Origin: Acidobacteriota bacterium
GTDB taxonomy: Bacteria > Acidobacteriota > Terriglobia > Terriglobales > Acidobacteriaceae
Assembly: GCA_021810175.1 (NCBI GenBank)
Contig: JAJZJJ010000061.1
Location: 1-9,784, forward strand
Direction: 5' to 3'
DNA: 9,784 nucleotides
Shown: positions 6,434 through 9,784 of the stretch, in pieces
Position numbering within the stretch: the first letter of the stretch is position 1
Layout: every line of letters begins with the position of its first letter
The notes under the pieces: generated by a model
Told to the model about the DNA's origin: nothing
Database searches by the model: none
What the model saw: the letters and a program-made list of their open reading frames with translations, nothing else
Position numbers and translations under genes: made by a program

Positions 6434-7543
6434 ATGGCGACAGCTACAACCACTGACCTTCAGGAACAGGCCTCTGTGTCTATCCCCACAACCATGCGCG
6501 CCGCGGTCTACCGTGGCGTCAACGATGTCCGCGTGGAAACCGTGCCCGTGCCCTCCATCGGCCGCGGCGAGGTTCTCATCCGCGTGCGCTCCTGCGGCGT
6601 CTGTGGAACCGATCTGAAGAAGATCCATTCCGGCTCGCACTCCGCGCCCCGCATCTTTGGACACGAAACTGCCGGCGAAATTGCCGCCATCGGCGAAGGC
6701 GTGGAGAACTTTGCTGTCGGCGATCGCGTTATCGTTTATCACCACACGCCCTGCGGCAACTGCTATTACTGCCGCAAGAAAACCTTCGCCCAGTGCAACG
6801 ACTACAAGCGTGTGGGCTGCACCGCCGGCTTTGAGCCCTCAGGCGGCGGTTTCGCCGAATACGTCCGCGTGATGGACTGGATCGTCCGCCGAGGTCTCAT
6901 CAAAATTCCCAACGGCGTTCCCTACGAGCAGGCCGCCTTTATCGAGCCGGTCAATACCGTCCTCAAGGGCGTTCGCAAGCTCGAACTGGCCCCCGACGAA
7001 ACCGTCCTCGTCATCGGCCAGGGCCCTATCGGCATTCTCCTCGCTGCGCTTTCGGCGCAAAGCGGAGCCAAAGTCCTCACCTCCGACCTCTATCCCGAGC
7101 GTCATGCGATCGCCGCAACCTACGGTCTGCGCCATCCCATCGACGCCAGCCGCGAAGATGTGGTCGCCGCCGCCATGGCTGCCAGTGAAGGCCGGGGCGC
7201 CGATGCCGTCATCCTCGCCGTCGGCGGCACCAGCCTCGTTCGCACCGCCATCGATGCCGCGCGTCCCGGCGGCCGCGTTCTCTTCTTTGCCCAGACGCAG
7301 CACGGCGATACACCTTTCGACCCCGCCGTGGTCTGCATGGACGAAAAAACCTTTCTCGGCTCCTACAGCTCGTCTTTTGAAATCGAGGACGCGGTGGAGG
7401 ATATTGTGTTTGGAGGCTATAAAGGTCAGTTTGACCTGACACGCCTGATCTCGCACCGCTTCTCGCTGGAAGAATCGGTCGAGGCTATTCGTGTCGCCTC
7501 GCAACCAAGCGCCACATCCATGAAGATATTCATCAACCCGTAA
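6434..7543 (+). CDS. Zinc-dependent alcohol dehydrogenase (medium-chain, threonine/sorbitol dehydrogenase-like)
   Basis: A 369-residue MDR oxidoreductase with the full two-zinc set. Catalytic zinc ligands are Cys57 (CGVCGTD), His77-Glu78 (FGHE) and Glu171 (FIEPVN); structural zinc ligands are Cys107, 110, 113 and 121 (CGNCYYC plus one). The Rossmann motif is GQGPIG (195-200), with Asp218 at the end of the second strand, which favours NAD(H). The first 20 residues are a Thr/Ala-rich leader not seen in the family; it does not look like a signal peptide. It sits between hpnG and a second MDR gene, 18 and 30 bases away, so it is likely in the hopanoid operon. The substrate is unknown: sorbitol- and threonine-dehydrogenase relatives oxidise secondary alcohols of polyols or amino acids. 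A role in the hopanoid polyol side chain is a hypothesis from position only. Confidence 0.88.
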   Translation: MATATTTDLQEQASVSIPTTMRAAVYRGVNDVRVETVPVPSIGRGEVLIRVRSCGVCGTDLKKIHSGSHSAPRIFGHETAGEIAAIGEGVENFAVGDRVIVYHHTPCGNCYYCRKKTFAQCNDYKRVGCTAGFEPSGGGFAEYVRVMDWIVRRGLIKIPNGVPYEQAAFIEPVNTVLKGVRKLELAPDETVLVIGQGPIGILLAALSAQSGAKVLTSDLYPERHAIAATYGLRHPIDASREDVVAAAMAASEGRGADAVILAVGGTSLVRTAIDAARPGGRVLFFAQTQHGDTPFDPAVVCMDEKTFLGSYSSSFEIEDAVEDIVFGGYKGQFDLTRLISHRFSLEESVEAIRVASQPSATSMKIFINP

Positions 7544-7573
7544 ATGGCCAGCCTCTGAGAAAATAGACTTCGA

Positions 7574-8617
7574 ATGGCCGTCACAATGAAAGCCGCCGTC
7601 CTCTACGGACGCGAAGACCTGCGAATCGAGCAGGCTCCCATTCCACAGGCAGAACCGGGCGAAATTGTTGTACGCGTCGGCGCTGCATTGACCTGTGGAA
7701 CCGACTTAAAGGTTTATCGCCGTGGTTATCACGCGCGCATGCTCGCTCCGCCCATTCCGTTCGGACACGAGATGGCCGGCGTGGTGCACCAGGTTGGCGC
7801 TGGCGTAACGGCCTTTCGTCCCGGCGACCGCGTGGTCGCCCTCAACTCCGCCCCCTGCGGTAAATGCTACTTCTGCCAGCGTGGACAGGAAAATCTCTGC
7901 GACGCCCTCATCTTCAATAACGGCGCCTATGCGGAGTATTTCCGCATTCCTCCCGCCATCGTTGAAAAAAACACTCTCCGCATCCCTGACGATCTTCCCT
8001 TCGAGCACGCCGCTCTCACCGAGCCGCTCGCCTGCGTGGTGCGCGGACTCGAAGAGAGCCAGGCTGTCGCCGGAGACACCGTCGCCATCATCGGTGCCGG
8101 GCCTATCGGGCTCATGTTCATGCATGTAGCCGAGCTCTCCGGCATGCATGTGATTGCCGTGGTGAAGCACGAAGCCCAGATCGCGGCCGCCCGCGCCTTT
8201 GGCGCCGCCGAAGTCGTGCAAACGACAAAGTCGCCCAATCCAATCGCCGCCGTCCGTGCTCTCACGCCGGACAATCGCGGCGTGGACCTCGCCATCGATG
8301 CCGCCGCCACCGTGCTCACCTGGCAGTGGGCCGTGGAGATGGTCCGTAAAGGCGGCACCGTCAATTTCTTCGGCGGTTGTCCCTCGGGCTCCAAAGTCGA
8401 GTTGGACACGAATCATCTCCACTACAACGACATCACCCTTCGTGCCAGCTTTCACCACACGCCCGCGGCTGCCCGTGTCGCCTACGATCTCATCGCCAGC
8501 GGACGCTATCGGTGCAGCCAGACCATCACCGCCCGTGCCCCGCTTTCCGACCTCGCCCAGGTCTTTCACCGGCTCGCAAATGGTTCCGGAGGAATCAAGA
8601 CCGCTATCATTCCATAA
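7574..8617 (+). CDS. Zinc-dependent alcohol dehydrogenase, second of a tandem pair
   Basis: A 347-residue MDR oxidoreductase, distantly related to the preceding gene along its whole length. Catalytic zinc ligands are Cys41 (TCGTD), His65-Glu66 (FGHE) and Glu150 (TEPLA); structural zinc ligands are Cys95, 98, 101 and 109. The Rossmann motif is GAGPIG (174-179). Where the first enzyme has Asp218, this one has Val197 followed by Lys-His, so it may prefer NADP(H); this is an inference from one position. The start is the ATG at 7574; there is no Shine-Dalgarno, and an ATG at 7586 (MKAAVLYG) is the alternative. GAAAATAG ends seven bases upstream. The stop lies three bases before hpnC, so the two are surely co-transcribed. 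Substrate unknown. The tandem arrangement looks like an old, diverged pair rather than a recent duplication. Confidence 0.88.
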   Translation: MAVTMKAAVLYGREDLRIEQAPIPQAEPGEIVVRVGAALTCGTDLKVYRRGYHARMLAPPIPFGHEMAGVVHQVGAGVTAFRPGDRVVALNSAPCGKCYFCQRGQENLCDALIFNNGAYAEYFRIPPAIVEKNTLRIPDDLPFEHAALTEPLACVVRGLEESQAVAGDTVAIIGAGPIGLMFMHVAELSGMHVIAVVKHEAQIAAARAFGAAEVVQTTKSPNPIAAVRALTPDNRGVDLAIDAAATVLTWQWAVEMVRKGGTVNFFGGCPSGSKVELDTNHLHYNDITLRASFHHTPAAARVAYDLIASGRYRCSQTITARAPLSDLAQVFHRLANGSGGIKTAIIP

Positions 8618-8620
8618 GAG

Positions 8621-9568
8621 ATGCCGGCCGAGACCTCACAGCACGACCTCATCGAAAAAGGCTGGGTGGCACTCCCTCCGGAGTACCGCCTTCCCGAACG
8701 CGCGCCCACGCTCGACGAGGCCCGCGCCTGGTGCCGCCGTCTGGCCGAAACCCACTACGAGAATTTCCATGTAGCCTCATGGTTTCTGCCAAAGCGCTTC
8801 CGTCCCCACTTCCACAGCATTTACGCCTACTGCCGCGTCTCCGACGACCTCGGCGATGAAGTCGGGGATCCCGCCGCATCTCTGGCCCTGCTCGACCTCT
8901 GGGGGGCGGAGCTGGACGCCTGTTACCGCGGTGAGGCCCGCCACCCGGTCTTTGTCGCTTTGGCCGAAACCATCCGCGCCTGCGAAATCCCCAAAGAGCC
9001 CTTTGCCGACCTCCTCGTCGCCTTCCGTCAGGATCAGACGGTCACCCGCTTTGCCACCATGCGGGACGTCCTCGGCTATTGCCGCTACTCCGCCAATCCC
9101 GTCGGCCGGCTCGTCCTTTACGCCTGCGGCTATCGCGACCAGGAGCGCTTTGCCCTCTCCGACCTCACCTGCTCCGCGCTGCAGCTAGCCAATTTCTGGC
9201 AGGATGTCCGCGTCGACTACGCCAAAGGCCGCATCTACTTCCCCCGCGAGGACATGGACCGCTTCGGCGCAACCGAAGAGATGATCGCTGCCGGCCGATT
9301 CACTCCTCAGTTCCGCGAACTGATGCGCTACGAAGTGGACTACGCCCGAAAGATGTTCCACGCCGGTATGCCTCTCATCGGCATGGTCGATCGCGAACTG
9401 GCTCTCGATCTCGATCTCTTCTCGCGCGGCGGCCTGGAAATCCTGTACGCCATCGAGCAGCGGAAGTACGACGTTCTGCAAGCTCGCCCATCCATCTCCA
9501 ACTTGCGAAAAGCCGCGCTCTTACTCCGCGCACTCACCCGCCGGGTCTTCACGAGGAACGCCGCTTGA
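8621..9568 (+). CDS. hpnC: Hydroxysqualene synthase (squalene synthase family HpnC)
   Basis: Converts presqualene diphosphate to hydroxysqualene, the second step of the HpnC-HpnD-HpnE squalene route; works at the membrane face. A 315-residue all-helical trans-isoprenyl diphosphate synthase family member. The N-terminal HYENFHVASWFLPKRFRP (45-62) is typical of HpnC. Both aspartate-rich motifs are present: SDDLGDE (74-80, Asp75 and Asp79) and ANFWQDVRVDYAKGR (190-204, Asp195 and Asp199). YCRYSANPVGRLVL (153-166) lies between them. The ATG at 8621 begins three bases after the previous stop; the only clear purine-rich site, GGAGGAA, is about 27 bases upstream, inside the dehydrogenase gene, so initiation may depend on coupling. 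It is called HpnC rather than phytoene synthase because of the sequence type and because hpnD follows directly with an overlapping start. Confidence 0.92.
   Translation: MPAETSQHDLIEKGWVALPPEYRLPERAPTLDEARAWCRRLAETHYENFHVASWFLPKRFRPHFHSIYAYCRVSDDLGDEVGDPAASLALLDLWGAELDACYRGEARHPVFVALAETIRACEIPKEPFADLLVAFRQDQTVTRFATMRDVLGYCRYSANPVGRLVLYACGYRDQERFALSDLTCSALQLANFWQDVRVDYAKGRIYFPREDMDRFGATEEMIAAGRFTPQFRELMRYEVDYARKMFHAGMPLIGMVDRELALDLDLFSRGGLEILYAIEQRKYDVLQARPSISNLRKAALLLRALTRRVFTRNAA
9553..9557 (+). promoter_or_regulatory. Ribosome binding site deciding the hpnD TTG start
   Basis: GAGGA inside the end of hpnC lies seven bases before the TTG at 9565. No ATG or GTG occurs in the hpnD frame before the conserved region, so this site and the TTGA overlap with the hpnC stop support the TTG start. 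Confidence 0.6.
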
Positions 9569-9784
9569 CGTCATCGCTGACAGACGCTCCCGGCTTCTCC
9601 GCCAGCCGTCCGCCCAGTCCACAGGTCGAAGCCGCTTACCGCGTCTGCACCCAGATTGCCCGGCGCGAGGCAAAGAATTTCTATTACGCATTTCTCGCCT
9701 TGCCTCGCCCCAAACGACACGCCATCTGCGCCGTCTACGCCTTCATGCGCCATGCCGACGACATCTCCGACGACGAAAGCCGCT
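9565..9784 (+). CDS. hpnD: Presqualene diphosphate synthase (HpnD), 5' part only
   Basis: Condenses two farnesyl diphosphates to presqualene diphosphate, the first step of the route that HpnC continues. Seventy-three codons are present; the gene runs off the right edge. After a roughly 20-residue Ser/Pro-rich N-terminus comes AAYRVCTQIARREAKNFYYA (23-42), then LPRPKRHAICAVYAFMRHAD (46-65), ending in the first aspartate-rich motif DDISDDE (65-71). This is the squalene/phytoene synthase fold, and its arrangement behind hpnC identifies it as HpnD. The start is a TTG overlapping the hpnC stop (TTGA), so the two enzymes are probably made in coupled amounts. A phytoene synthase cannot be fully excluded from the fragment alone, but the context argues against it. 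Confidence 0.87.
   Translation, partial: MTSSLTDAPGFSASRPPSPQVEAAYRVCTQIARREAKNFYYAFLALPRPKRHAICAVYAFMRHADDISDDESR

Noticed and set aside
1..9784. Search for tRNA, rRNA, CRISPR repeats, transposase genes or attachment sites
   Set aside because: No cloverleaf, regular spaced repeat, transposase motif or terminal repeat was seen; coding density and composition look even throughout.

Overview
The window is a GC-rich bacterial chromosome segment, densely packed with genes. The gene content points to an acidobacterium (Acidobacteriota, Terriglobia-like). The clues are a bacteriohopanoid (hpn) locus, a HemQ-type chlorite-dismutase-fold protein and a zinc-ribbon/XRE regulator upstream of uppS. The phylum is inferred from gene families and layout; no rRNA gene is present to confirm it. 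I see no insertion sequence, CRISPR array, tRNA or phage gene.

Left part, minus strand (1-1139): the 5' part of uppS (undecaprenyl diphosphate synthase, running off the left edge), preceded by a small regulator gene with an N-terminal zinc ribbon and an XRE helix-turn-helix. A 173-base divergent region (1140-1312) separates the regulator from the rightward genes.

Middle, plus strand (1313-3780): an HD-superfamily hydrolase and a long-chain acyl-CoA synthetase. A 63-base gap with a perfect 9-bp inverted repeat (3790-3812) follows the synthetase.

Right part, plus strand (3844-9784): a tightly packed, probably single transcription unit of hemQ, hpnA, hpnG, two zinc-dependent medium-chain dehydrogenases, hpnC and hpnD (cut by the right edge). 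Three junctions are stop/start overlaps: GTGA for hemQ/hpnA, ATGA for hpnA/hpnG and TTGA for hpnC/hpnD. The other gaps are 18, 30 and 3 bases. HpnC and HpnD are two of the three enzymes that convert farnesyl diphosphate to squalene (HpnD makes presqualene diphosphate, HpnC hydroxysqualene, HpnE squalene). HpnG acts after cyclisation, removing adenine from adenosylhopane, and HpnA is a hopanoid-associated SDR epimerase. The cyclase (shc/hpnF), hpnE and hpnH are not in view.

The most interesting points are the two unexplained dehydrogenases placed between the side-chain gene hpnG and the squalene genes, which are candidates for hopanoid polyol side-chain redox steps, and the translational overlap of a haem-biosynthesis gene with hopanoid genes. 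UppS, HpnC and HpnD all draw on the farnesyl diphosphate pool, so the window is largely about isoprenoid and membrane lipid supply.
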